Positions 10,848 to 22,667 of a stretch of DNA of 64,000 nucleotides are shown here, in pieces (within the stretch, counting starts at the first letter, position 1; every line of letters starts with the position of its first letter). This stretch comes from Astrothelium macrocarpum (Eukaryota; Ascomycota; Dothideomycetes; Trypetheliales; Trypetheliaceae): assembly GCA_021030915.1 (NCBI GenBank), contig JAGEMR010000146.1:1-64000 (forward strand), given 5' to 3'. A model generated the notes under the pieces. The model was not told the origin of the DNA. It saw only the letters and a program-made list of their open reading frames with translations, and did not search any database. The position numbers and the translations under genes are program-made.

Positions 10848-13548
10848 ATGGCTTCGGACTTACCGCCCGGGGGGTTGATCCTCTCCGGAGCACCTGATGA
10901 GCTTATTGATACGTCTGAAGCAAAAGGGAAGACTGTGGGCTTCACACTCGTTGCAATACCAAAGGAATTAAGAGACCAAATTCAAGAAACCTCGCAGAAT
11001 GGCTCACCTGTTGAGCTCATTGCTGGCAAGGTCCCTGTAAGTTTTGATAATTTGCGCCTCCAAAAGATCACAAGACTGAGATATTAAAGGCTATACGAAT
11101 CAATGACAAGTCACATCCTATATCGTACGCAGTCGAGAAAAACCAGCATGAGCTTTATCGCTTTGACGGCCCCGACAACGAGCAGAGGGAGTTGGTATTC
11201 TCAGGAAAGGTAACTCACAATGGAAAAATCGCCGAAGTACACAAAGTTGCAAAAGCAGCTGCTGGTGCCGAAGCCGCAGAGGAACAATTAAAAAGAAGTC
11301 TACAACGCCTCCAGCAAGAAAAGGAATCGAGAAAGCAAGTACCACTACCAGCACGCGGTGACACTTCTTACTGACAAGCATTAGAGCAAACATCATGAGT
11401 ACAGTCACTGCAGCCCCAGGAAAGAAGAATAAACCCAGCAAACTACTCAGTGTCTTACCGCCAGGTGCATCCAGAAACGTCACGCAATCCATGCCAAGCA
11501 GTCCTTCATTTCCAGGCAGATCATCTTCGTCGGCCCTTAATTCCAAAATTACTTCGGCACCAAATAGTCAGAGTCAATCAGAGCACTTTAGAGCTCTACG
11601 ACTGGCTTTGATTCATTTTCTAGCCATGCGCCCAGCAACCGAATCACTTATTGCACGCAAGACACGCAGCAAAAAAGAAGAAATATCACCAATTCTTCTC
11701 AAGGTTGCAAAACCAACCGCGAATGCTTCCGAATGGCAGCTTCTCGACAAGTCGTACAAAGAACTGGATATTTGGAGACATCGATATCCGTCGGATGACG
11801 AACGTCAGTCTGCGATAGACCACGCTGTACGAGCTTATGATCGGCTCCGTTTGGCACAAAGTGACCCTCTATGGCAATTATTGTTACCAAAACACGAACG
11901 TGGAAAAGGCAAAATCTTATCCCGATTAGCTGTCCATCTGGGTCCTAAAAGCAACATTCACTCTACCCCTCGACTGGGCCCCAAAACCACAGACGTTCCT
12001 AATCTGGATGGACCTATCGATGAACCTGCCCTTGACGACCCTAATGCACGATCTGGAGAAGCAATGAATAGATCGACGTCTCAGGAGGGGATGAAAAAGA
12101 AGAAGATTAGCGAAAGAGAGGCGCAATCGAAGAGACTTCTTTCCAAGAACCCGAAAAAAGCACAAGCTGCATTTGAAGCCAAGCAAAGGAAGCAGCAAGA
12201 AAAAGAAGCGGCAAAAAATGAGACTAAACCTAGCAAGGCAACCAAGGCAAGCACAAATGCAGGCACAGCGGGTAGACAAGCAAAGCATGCCAAGTCATCC
12301 GAATTCGTGCATGATTCGGATGAAGAGGAGGTGGAACTGGAGATAGCTGCAGCAACAAATACGATGAAACATGCAGAGATGTCACAGCCACAATCACAGT
12401 CACGAAAACGCCCTGCAGAGGACACAAGCAAGATATCAAAATTGTCGAGCGCACCGAAAAAGGCGAACACTGAGCACCAACCCCCAAATGCGAAAAAGCG
12501 CCGAGTTGATGGAGGCCAGGAAGTACCGAAGAAGACTTTATCCGCAAGCAAACCTACTTCCAAAGCATCGGCTCAAACTGGAACGACAAAGGGCAAGGCA
12601 AAGGCACTCAACCCACCAAGCAATGGAACGTCAAAATCAAGGTCCGACATTAGCCCTCGAAAGAGTGATACTAGACCTGAGGTGCCGTCTCCACTTGGAG
12701 CATCCAAGCCCCTCACTGCATCATATGAGTCGGGTCGCAATCCCAATCAGGTAACTCCGGAAAACAAAGGCACGAAAAAGCCTACGGCACCTTCACCACT
12801 TGCACAGACACACTCTACCAATCCATCCAAAAGTCAAACGGATCGATCCGCACGTGTCACAGCGAATACAAATCACGACAAAGCCAAGCTCAACGGTCAT
12901 CGCTCCAGTGAGGGCACACCATCCGACACCAAACGCGCACGCACCATCAGTGCCGCCAGTTCCCAAGCAACCTCCACCTCCGACCTTTCCAATCCCACCC
13001 CATCCTCCACCACGCTCAAACGCAAAGCCGCCGACCCAGACAAAGACCACCCATCCACGCGCCCTCCCCCCCGCAAAGCCACCAAAATCGACACCACCAG
13101 CACCAGCACCAGCACCACAGCGCACCAGCACACACGGCAACCCTCCTCCACCACCGCCACAACCACCACCTCCACCACCACCCCCCTCGACACCACCACC
13201 ATCACCGGTGGCGGCGGCGTTGGCGGGCCCGACCACTCCGACCCGCCACTCTCTGCAACCTCCGACGAGTTCCCCACACGGCTGACGCCGCGGCAGGCGC
13301 GGCGGCTGTGCGAGCAGATGACGACGTACTACGTGACGTACGCGGCGTCGCGGGCGAAGCTGGAGGCTCAGCCCAAAGCGCAGCGCGACGCCCAGGAGGT
13401 CGCCGAGCACTGGCGCATGCACAACCGCCTGCTCGAGATGAAGAAGCAGATCTGGAATGCCGACATCCCGCGCTGCGAGGGCGAGCCGCGGAGTTGGGGG
13501 GAGTATGAGGCGAGGGGGCGGGGGAGGGTGGAGGGGGGGAGTTCGTGA
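10848..13548 (+). CDS. ell1: RNA polymerase II elongation factor ELL (fungal Ell1)
   Basis: Exons 10848-11036, 11090-11334, 11385-13548; 865 aa. Nuclear factor that suppresses RNA polymerase II pausing, usually with an EAF partner. The N-terminal ELL domain covers about residues 1-290: LPPGGLILSGAP, GKTVGF, then the winged-helix-like part FLAMRPATESLIARKTR, YKELDIWRHRYPSDDERQ, DPLWQLLLPKHERGKGK. A long disordered Lys/Ser/Thr/Pro linker follows, strongly T/S/P-rich near 13090-13210. The C-terminal 80 residues (TPRQARRLCEQM, YYVTYAASRAKLEA, MKKQIWNADIP) match the occludin/ELL C-terminal helical domain. Intron 2 only fits with a GC donor (GCAAGT at 11335) and branch TACTGAC, an unusual GC-AG intron. 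The 3' end of the coding region is G-rich. Confidence 0.85.
13090..13210 (+). repeat. ACC/AGC triplet low-complexity tract in the ELL linker
   Basis: Runs of ACC, AGC and CAC triplets encoding a Thr/Ser-rich stretch in the disordered linker of the ELL protein. Likely to vary in length between strains by slippage. Confidence 0.7.
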
Positions 13549-14053
13549 TGGGGGGGAGGGGGAAGGGTTGGGTGGGGGGATTGGGGGTGGGGTGGAGAGT
13601 GCTGTTGTTATTAATGGATAACGTGGGTGGAAAGGGGTAAATAGGGAAATGGAAGATATGAGATCATGAGAGCATAGGAAAAAGGGGTTCGGCGAGTTTT
13701 CACCTTTTTTTTTTTTAATTTCTTTTCCTTTATTTCCGGTGAATGCTGGGAGACTGTGGAGGAATGTGATGCTTGCATATGGGACCGGGTTGGATTTTCC
13801 GGCGCTTCAAAGGGAGGGAATAAATGGCGGGGAAATGGGATGTAGTGTGTGTACTACGATCGGAATCTGATCCCGATCTCAGGCTGAGATGGTGCAATGC
13901 GATCTCAAATAGTGTGACGCGAACCGGTGGCCTTTGGCTAATGTGGAGCGGGAGTTCTTGTGCATATCGACGTCATAAACACATCAATCAAAACATAATC
14001 TTAGACGAGAATTCCTTCCACGAAATTCACCAATCTGCTTGAGTCTGGTCTTA
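13549..14053. other. Intergenic region
   Basis: About 500 bp. G-rich just after the ELL stop, then a poly-T tract at about 13705-13720. No gene seen; probably the ELL 3' UTR and the next promoter. Confidence 0.5.
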
Positions 14054-14859
14054 ATGTTTGGAAAGATTTTAGTGGGATTGTCATTATTACTATTGCTAGC
14101 ATTTGTTATCGAAGCAGTTGAACAACAGCCTATGATGCCTAGCCTCAATGGTGAGTTTACCCGCAGCTATACACGCCTTTCCATATTCTATTCTCTATGC
14201 ATCCGATAGGAGTTTCAAATCATGCTGACGTGATGATTGTAGTCTTCAAACAGCCTCTGGCATTGCACTCTACCCGACCGATGACCGGCTTCCTACGCAA
14301 TGGCTACTGCGAAGTGCCTGCTGGCGACTTTGGAAACCATAGCGTTGCTGGTATGTTCTAGTCTTATCGAACAACGCATTACACGCATCCCCAGAATGTC
14401 CACATGCTTTATCGGCCGCTCTCTTTATGAAGTCGAGTACATTCACGGATAATCGGAGCTAATGCATGAATCGGTGTTATCTGCAGCCGTTGTATCCGAC
14501 AAATTCCTTGATTTCACGGCCTCGCGTGGCAATGACCTTCGCATGGCGGGCCTCACAGGAGGCTGCAAATGGTGTTTGTGTGCCAGTCGATGGAAGGAGG
14601 CGTGGGAGGCGAGGACGTCGGACGATGACGATGTGGTGCCCAAGTAAGTCTCGCTTGACCCATTAGAATACTTGAGCGGCCTGGACAGATAGGGAAAGCG
14701 CCAGGTATGATGAACCTGAATGACAAAAGCTGATGAGATATTCATTTCAGGGTCTTCCTGAGTGCAACGAACGAGAAGGCATTGGAGAAGGTGGACATGG
14801 CGGATTTGAGGAAGTTTGCGGCAAGCGAGGAGAGCACCAATGGGTCACATCAGGAGTAA
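14054..14859 (+). CDS. DUF2237 family protein with N-terminal signal/anchor segment
   Basis: Exons 14054-14150, 14243-14350, 14487-14643, 14751-14859; 156 aa. The core reads SLNVFKQPLALHSTRPMTGF, RNGYCEVPAGDFGNH, VVSDKFLDFTASRGNDL and GGCKWCLCASRWKEAW, the conserved blocks of DUF2237 (PF09996), a family of unknown function shared with bacteria; bacterial members are usually cytosolic. The first 22 residues are MFGKILVGLSLLLLLAFVIE, a strong signal peptide or anchor, so this product may enter the secretory pathway. Two Met codons at 14132 and 14135 sit just before PSLN, where short family members usually start, so alternative initiation could give a cytosolic form. Introns (92, 136, 107 bp) are longer than most here. 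Confidence 0.85.
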
Positions 14860-15841
14860 TTTTGATCATGTTTGTACACATTCAAAATGCCTGTAAAATA
14901 TTTGTTAATACATAGAGCGGTAGCCCGTCCAAACACAATTCCGACATCAGTGGTAAGGCGCCGAAGAGGAACTTACACGTGGACTACGAACCGAAGAGCC
15001 TCATGGTCACTAAGACCGAATGGGTCTCTTGTCTCATTGGGTAAGAATACATGAAAGGATTTGATAAGGCTCCAATCGAACGTCACCTCGTTGTTCAGAT
15101 CGAAGAGGTCCTGCAAGCGCCGATGCTGAGCAAAGTTGGACGATGATTCTCTGAGGCAAATAACTTGCCTACTCAAAAGAGGATTCACGATGCGAATGAC
15201 GTTTTGATACTGGTCTCATTTGAGGATCTGAAGACAAGGATTTACTCCTCAAAGGCTAGTCAATTATTCGATATGGACTAGACTTAGCTTTGATTCTTGA
15301 TCACTTTTCCTTCTATTTCCTTTCGCATTTTTCTGTTGAGCAGTGACATAGCATCCTACGTCCAATGATTGACAATAGGCTTCGAATTCTCCCAATAATT
15401 ATCAACAACCCAACTTTGTTCCATCGCTTTGGGATCGAGGTAACGCGTGTAAAAGTTCTGAGTCGGCCAGTGCTTTGATTGCTCGTTGAAGTGCACTTAA
15501 ACATGAGACGCATATAGGTGCCATCGCCGCTATGACACTTCGATTGTGCAAACACGGAGGTAGAGAGAGTGGGAGAGAAAATAAAAGTGGAAGAAGTAGT
15601 GGGAAGAAATTTGAACGCGTCTCGAAGATTGTGAGCAATGACGTGGTTCAAGGCGGAGCTCCCTGCTTCGTGCCAAAAGCTTTGCCCAACTTCTTTTCAT
15701 CCCGCAATGTTCCAATCCTCACAACCAAAACCCTATCATCATGAATATCACCCTACAAAAACTACTCATCCAGTTTACGCAACCACATCAATCGATTAAT
15801 CTTCTCAACGGTGATAACTACAGTGACCCACCCTCCCAACA
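14860..15841. other. Intergenic region
   Basis: About 980 bp between two plus-strand genes. Short open frames on both strands show no recognisable product. The last 100 bp are rich in C and A, with CAACAATGGCC at the next start. Confidence 0.5.
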
Positions 15842-17906
15842 ATGGCCTCCTCCAACCCCAAACCCAAACGGGGCCCCACCGTCCTCGTACGTCCCTCACT
15901 TCCCCATCCCCAAAAACAGCCACTCCAAAGCTAACCTACTATTTCCCCTCCAACAGGTCACCGACACCCGCGACGCCCGCAACCCACCCCGCCCCCCAAT
16001 GGCCCAGCGCTCCTCCACCAAGCTCATCTCCGTCGACAACGTCCTCCAATACGCCTCTCCCGACCTACCCTCCCAACAACGACGCCTCGCCCCCGGCACC
16101 TCCCCGCGCCCCCCGATCTCTCCACGCACACCCTCTGGCCGCCACCCCCTCGAGCCGAAACTCAGCGGGCGCGGCGCCGTCGGCCCGCTGCTTCCCGCGC
16201 AGCACGTCAACATGCCGAGCCGCGCGAGCAAGGTCAGCGAGCGACTGGTGATGCTGCCGGAGACGGCGCGGGGGGACGAGCTGGCGCGGCTGGACGACGA
16301 CGACGATGGCGGCGGCGGCGTGGACATGGAGGTGGATGGGCCGCCGAGCGACGAGGCGCTCGAGCGGCGCCGCAGCAGGCGCGACGAGGGTGGCGACAAG
16401 AGCTATGCGGAGAGGCTGCCCAAGGCGCAGCGGAGTCGCGATGTCGCGCGGGTGACCGCGTATGGGGTGGCGCAGGCGTATAAGTTGAGGGCGACGGCGG
16501 AGTTTGTGCGGAGTCGGCATGGGGCGAGGACGAAGCTGTATGATGATTGTTTGTATACGGTGTATCATCTGCCGCTGCTGCCGGGGGCGGAGGGGTATAG
16601 GGTGAGGAGTAGTCCGGTGTTGAAGAGTCCGGGGGGGAAGGCGGTGTTGGATGAGGAGATTGAGCGGAATGAGGGGAGGGAGTATCGGGAGGGGTATTTT
16701 GAGGATGGGGAGGAAGGGGGGTATGCGGTGAAGAATGAGGAGGAGTGGAGGTGGGGGGCGAGACAGCGTGATGATGAGACGCCGCCGGAGGAGAGGGAGC
16801 AGGAGAGATATGCTGTCAAGGATGGCCAACATGAACATGATGAATACGCTGTCAAAGACTCCCCGCAAGATGACGCTGAGGCTCGCGCGCGTCGACATGA
16901 GCGTGGACATTCGATTGATGGCTATGTGCTTACGTCTACTCGCTCCTCCTCGCCCTCGCGCCTTGCCAAGACTTTGGCGGAAATGTTCGTCTTCAGCTAT
17001 GGCGTCGTTGTGTTTTGGAACTTCACCGAGACTCAAGAAAAGGATATCCTCGCAGATCTCACCTTCGCCTCCTCTCCCACTGGCGGCTCGCTGTCCCTCG
17101 CCACACGACCGCAACCCGAGCAGGACTTTGAGACCGAGGAGCTGCACTTTGAATACAACACCGCAATGCCACGTCCCCGCGTCTTCAACGATATGATCAC
17201 CTTGCGCTCGGGCGACCACATGATCAAGCTGACCATGTCGCATGCCATTGCGCAGAGCACGAAGCTGTCATTCTTCGAAGAGCGCATGAGCACGACTATG
17301 CTCGAGGCTCAGTACGTGCCGAAACGGCTCGCGCTGACGGGAAAGCTGGGTATGCGCAGGGAGGATGTCGTGAAGATCCTCGGACGGCTCTATACCTCGC
17401 GAGTGGAGGTGAATCTTTCGTCGAACATGCTGGATGTGCCGAATTTCTTCTGGGATGCCGAGCCTCATCTGCATCCGCTATATGTGGCGGTGCGGGAGTA
17501 TTTGGAGATTGAGAGTCGGATCAAGGTGCTAAATGAGCGATGCAAGGTGTTTCTGGAGCTGGCGGAGATGTTGGGCGAGGCTGTGGCGGATAAGAAGATG
17601 AGTCGATTGACATGGATTATCATCGTGTTGATTGTGATTAGCATTTTTGTGACGTGTAGCGAGACATTGCTACGATACGGGATCTTGAGCAAAAGCGAAC
17701 AGCGGAAAGGAAAGTGTGGCGAAGAGGGATTAGAAGGACTACAGGAACGGTCTTTGGTGCATGTGCCAGTGACTATCGTTGGAAACGAGCTTGGCAGATG
17801 GATGGCTACAGGTTGTCGGTGGGCACTGAGAGTTTTGGGACCCGGCAGTGGTATTGCAGTGCTGGCATGGAAGGGGAGCGATTTGTTTCCTTGGAGCCGC
17901 TTGTAG
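15842..17906 (+). CDS. DUF155 family protein, RMD8/RMD1-like membrane protein
   Basis: Exons 15842-15886 and 15957-17906; 664 aa. The 70-bp intron (GTACGT ... CTAAC ... CAACAG) and the good CAACAATGG context fix the start; reading through the intron would require a different, unlikely start. Visible: disordered Pro/Ser N-terminus; SKVSERLVMLPET; AERLPKAQRSRDVARVTAYG; KLYDDCLYTVYHLP; an acidic insert with repeated YAVKD; then the DUF155 core with FVFSYGVVVFWNF, EEMHF-like ELHFEYN, KLTMSHAIAQSTKLSFFE, MLDVPNFFWDAEP and helices. One transmembrane segment follows at about residues 567-582. Yeast relatives RMD1 and RMD8 were found in sporulation and meiotic division screens; mitochondrial relatives (RMND1) support translation. 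Molecular role here is unknown. The tail after the membrane segment is longer than I would expect. Confidence 0.8.
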
Positions 17907-20900
17907 GACGAAAACAGCATTGTGTGAAAAGAACAGTTATTCTTGGTCAAATAATATGCAGAGACTGAAAAGTGTTGTATTCTGTTAGAATACATTTTGT
18001 CAATGCCGCAGTCATCTGTTCCATGCTCTTAAAATAGAATGATACCCTCATAGGTTCAAGATGTGTCAACAGTAATTGTCTTCTTGCAGATCACTTATAG
18101 ATCACGGATGCAAGAAAATGGTGCGTCGTAAAGCGTATTTAAAGTCTTGGCAGTCTTGTCCCAAAATTTTGACATTGACATTCCAAGGATCTGAAAATAC
18201 CATGTGTATTGCGAAGAGAATGCCATGCTCCTGGCACACGGAAACATGCACGTATGATTCTCTCTACGCATTCATTCTGCGAATGTCATGATCCTGGTGC
18301 CTGAAAGCCATTTTAACGCGCTGATGCAGTTATGACTTGTGTTGGAAGTCATTCAGGCTGTTATCATGTGAATCTTGCAACGTTCATGACGCGTAAAGTA
18401 CCATGTTCGATCTCGGTTGAATATCTAGCGACAATTGCCCTGAAACACTAAATCTCCTGCAACAAGCAATTATATCCGCAGGGATGGCAGAAGTTCGGTA
18501 CGCGGACAGGCTGGCTTGAGCAGCTAGAAAAGCTGGTAATAGTCAGATCGAGAATTCCAGAACTTGGTACACAGTACCGAAATTGCCTAAATGCACACTC
18601 CACATGTACGGCTATCACCTACAGCCCGCTAAGGGGATGACGAACATGAGGAGCTGCCGCTCTGAACCTTAAAAATTATTGATCTTCGCAAGGCTGATGG
18701 TCTGTACCGTGATTGTCTAACACGGGAACCGCAAAATCGGTTCGTATGTGTCAGGCACCCAACGCGGTTGAATTTATGTGTAAGAACTTTTGGAATATAC
18801 GAGATGAACTGACTGTAGTGTAAGACTTGCCGTGGAACGGGGACTTTTGCTAATGTTGATTGTAATTGTATGTCAGCTAGGCCTGATGACAGCGAGCCTC
18901 ACGTCATTGTGTGGCGTCGGCTTGCACATTTCAAGACACACGGTTGAGACTCTGGTGGGGCATCTCGATAGTTTGTAGGGTTACTACATCCCGTCTTAGC
19001 GATCAGGAAAAGTGTTGACGAGAAGAACCCCGCATGTTGGTGAATTGCCCGATGATAATGCAATTCATGATCCTTTGCAAAGATTCGTGTCCTCCTTGGC
19101 CAAAAGGCTCTGTTGGAGGCTTACGAAGTGGTAATCGAGATGCCTGATCTGTGAGAGGAGAAGGAAGAAAATTCAATAAAGATAATTTCAATGACAGGGT
19201 TCAGTCATGGTAGCAGATTATGATGACTTCTAGAAAACTTGGTGCCGCGGTTCGCGCTTTCCTTTGAAGAAGCGACATGCTTCATGGGGAAAGCCTTGGC
19301 TGTAGTATCGTGATCCTAATCAGGAAAAAGCAAAGGCTGTTTCATCTTTAACATTTTCATGGGCAAGCACATGTGTCGTTAGTGTTTTGTAGCGGAGCAA
19401 CATGTAGATTCTGTACCAATAATGGAGAACGGCTCCTAATGCAGGCGCACAACGACTTGATACTAGTGTGTTCTAGTAGACGATCGCTCTCAAAAGTCGG
19501 TTAGAGCGAGGGGTGATAATTGGAGCTTTTGGCGATTCCATGTTCTTGGTATCGAATTGCCATTCCGATCCAATTTCTTCTGTTCGTAGTGTAAGCCCTT
19601 GTGGAGAACTGACTAGACGCAGTAGCGTCACTCCAGTCAATACGGACGCGGGAAATGAGAGTGTCTTGGCACTGCATAAGCGCTTGTAAAGAAACCGCAC
19701 TAAGCGGCCTTAACGCCAAGACCAAACTGTCTAGTAGAGCGCCAAGTCCCTCATTGAGTACTAGAACATATCTTTCTTCTTAGGGTATTCAAGTTAGGTG
19801 CTCTTTAGAAGATTAAAAATGCTGGAGTCGCGGCGGCGGACATAGGTCCACTGTTTAATTGAACGTGAGTCGGACGTCCGTAAGTGGCTGGCCTAGAACC
19901 CCCCTCCGGTGTGATCTGTGCCGCGGGTAGCTCGCTGTAGCTTTTGTAGAGCCGCACTGTGCAGTCACGGGCCCAAAAGAAATTTTCTTTGCCAGACACA
20001 TTTCTGGTGGTGGTAGGGCTAGTCAGAAAGTATCCCGACTAGAATCGAATGTGCAACAGATCAAGAGGAGGTATGAGGCACAGGAGCAGCAAGCCTTGTA
20101 CTATCAACGTGCGTGATGTATCCCTGTTTGTCGAGCAAGGTCTATCCCTGTGAGTTTTCGTCAAGCTAGACAAGGCCAGCTCGCACATGCTTTGTTTTTG
20201 CGGGACGGCTCGACCGATGGAGATGACGGGCATGTGTCTCAGACCAGGCACGGAAAGACCCGCCGACGTGAACCCTGCCAAGCCTCGCTTTCCAGAACGC
20301 CACAGAATGGAGGATGCAAGTGCTGCCGGTCGTGTTCCAAAGGAGTTGGGACAATACCTTTTTTCGCGTCAAGGAGCCAGATTGAGCTACAAACTTTGTC
20401 TTTCATCCCAGCAGTCCAACGCTCCTTACGTATGCTTTGCTCCGGCGTTCGCCGTGGATCCGGCGTCACGTTGTAGCCATGGAGAAGCCGCATGAACGGA
20501 TGGACCGATGGCGTCAATAGCGTGGCACGATAGGATTTTGCTGCACGTATCCCAGCCGCTTCTGCAGTGGCTAGCGCCCATATGCAACGCCGCCCCTCGA
20601 ATTGAGCGGGGCAAGAAAAACAAGTCCATAGTGGGGCATCCATGGTGGAGCTGCTCTCTAGTTGTAGAGGATCGACTCATCTAAGATTTATAGGAAAAAT
20701 TGATGTTCTGCACCAAGGATGAGGCAAAGTGAAATGGAGACGCGGTGGTATTGTGCGTTGAAGGGTAGTCTTAAAGTTCCGTCGGGTTACATGCTTGCTT
20801 TTGTGATATGGGGAGACCCTGTCCTTTAGAATGTTGAATTTTAGCTCCTTGCTATCCGATCCCAATCATACTGTACATTATCAACTTGAGCCTGGCAATC

Positions 20901-21174
20901 CTTCAAAACATGTATGCTGAAAATCAAGTACCGTCGTAAATTGAAAACGTTTGGATAATAGTTTTCCAACTTTTCCCGTTTGCCCTGCGCCCTACGATTT
21001 TAGAGTAAATTGATAAGGCGGAAAGATGATTTTTCAGAAATGAGAAGCGATTAACCGTGTGAAGTGTCCAGTAAAATCCCCGCAAGAGCACATAAAGAAA
21101 GAGGAAAATCCTGTATGGGGTATCTGAACGCCAGAGCACATAAAGTAGATTCCAAGTCTGTCGCGTTTGTAAGA
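17907..21174. other. 3.3-kb stretch with no recognised gene
   Basis: Normal base composition but no open frame that reads like a protein family on either strand and no set of splice-linked exons I could build. The longest open stretches (20239-20643 and 20426-20680, both minus) are unrecognised. It may contain lineage-specific genes, non-coding RNA or decayed sequence. Confidence 0.4.
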
Positions 21175-22667
21175 TCATGGTCTCTGAGACACTGACCTAC
21201 GCGGTACCATTCTCATGTTATCGTCCACGTCAGCACCCTCTCTGCTTCCCCAGGCTGTCTATATCTCTTTGTCAGCGATATTGTATATCTTCATAAAGAC
21301 TGGAATGAGAAGATTGTAATTGGAAAGTGAAGAAACTCACCTCCGAGAGTGTAAACATCGCATACAACTTTATGAAGCAGTGAAAGTATCCAAAAAGAAC
21401 ATAGATGGGAAACAGGGGAAAATCCTCAGGATACCGTCTAAAGTGACCAAGGAGTTTGACAAACTTGCTCCAGAAAATCCACATAGCCTGTACCCACAAT
21501 GCCCAACCCTGGTTAAACGGCTGCCAATTTTCAGTCGCTTTGTAGCAAAGATACATGAGTGTAGCATCGACTGGAATAGACCATGCGGTAAGCGTTGTTT
21601 GCTGGACGGCGTATGTACTCCAGGGGTGTCGCCTAATTAGACATTTATCAGCTCTCGTAGAAGGGGTAATAGTCAAATGTAAAGACCGAATCCTTACCAC
21701 CAAACTTGGCCATCAACGAAAAGACTCGTCATGTTACTTCGCCAGTTACTACGTGACCAGCGTAGGCACTGCCGAAGAAATTTATGGTTGCTCTCAAGCG
21801 TTGTCTCAACCTCCGCAAGTCTATCATGTTGGATATAAGTCTTCCATCCATGTGATACCATCCATCGGGTAATGAAATTGTCGTCATCGGCATTCAATTG
21901 GAAGCTGCGCCATTTTTCGTCCTGGAAACCATTCATAAAACTGTCTTCTTGGAGGATCGAAGTGCGATATGCTACCGTTCTTCCAGATAAACAGGGCAGT
22001 CCCCCGTCAAGATGAGTGCATGCACCAATATCGAAATTACGCCTCTCCAGGTAACAAGCTCCCAGAAAAGTCCATATGGTAGGATTCCCCTGACGTCGGA
22101 GTCGCTGTGATGTGCCAACGCCTCCCATCTTCTGGTCTTCGAACGGTGCAAGAATCCATTCGAGAAGCCCAACAGGCCAGAACACGTCATCGTCGGCAAA
22201 GACAGTGATTTTGGTCAGGACTTCAGGTATTGCACGGCACATTTGCAGACGTTTGTTGGCTTGAGAATGGCTACAGACCTTGATTCGTTTGGCGTCTATT
22301 TCGCGAGCCATCTGTTCGGCACGCTTGTAATTGGCGTCAATTGTAGCGATAATAAGTTGATAAGGTTGACAGCGTAGGCATGATATGATCGTATTACGCA
22401 GCCCATCTCCGTCGCCTGTAATTGTTGGAAGGATTATTGTAACATCGTTGGAATTATATCTAGGTTTTTCCGGTAGAGGAACTGGCCGAAACGTCCAAAG
22501 AGATATGCAGTTGACGATTAAGCGAACATAACGGAAAAGCCTGAATGATCCGTGCAGATCAAGGTCAGCGAATTCGTGTTTGAGTAAAGAGAAGCAGATT
22601 CGTAGCAAAGGATGATTGTGATTTACCAAAGCGCTACAAAAGCTAAACCAAAACTGTTGAGAGACAT
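21175..22667 (-). CDS. Family 2 glycosyltransferase, fungal ZtGT2/CPS1-like, membrane
   Basis: Exons (minus): 22627-22667, 21698-22540, 21341-21632, 21175-21258; 419 aa with all phases closing. An inverting processive-type GT-A enzyme at a membrane, probably making a cell-surface polysaccharide. Motifs: DVTIILPT strand, VFADDDVFWP (DXD at 130-132), GGLPCLSGRTVAYR, LNADDDNFITRW (231-240) and QCLRW (271-275, the QxxRW of processive GT2 enzymes). The N-terminus MSLNSFGLAFVALW plus RLIVNCISLW gives one or two hydrophobic segments, and several more follow QxxRW. The close relative in Zymoseptoria tritici (ZtGT2) is needed for hyphal growth on solid surfaces. A TATATA run at about 22779-22787 lies roughly 115 bp upstream of the start. 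Confidence 0.88.

Noticed and set aside
12793..13422. Long minus-strand frames rich in Gly and Val
   Set aside because: Antisense shadows of the T/S/P-rich ELL linker.
16065..17243. 392-codon minus-strand open frame
   Set aside because: Antisense of the DUF155 gene in GC-biased DNA; the plus strand carries the recognisable protein and its intron.
17907..21174. tRNA genes in intergenic DNA
   Set aside because: Looked for paired A-box/B-box (GGTTCGAAT-like) signals here and in other gaps; none had a plausible cloverleaf by eye.
22541..22629. Upstream in-frame extension of the GT2 protein (VNHNHPLL...)
   Set aside because: It begins with a GTAAAT donor and has branch/acceptor signals; splicing to the ATG at 22667 gives a better N-terminus, so this is intron.
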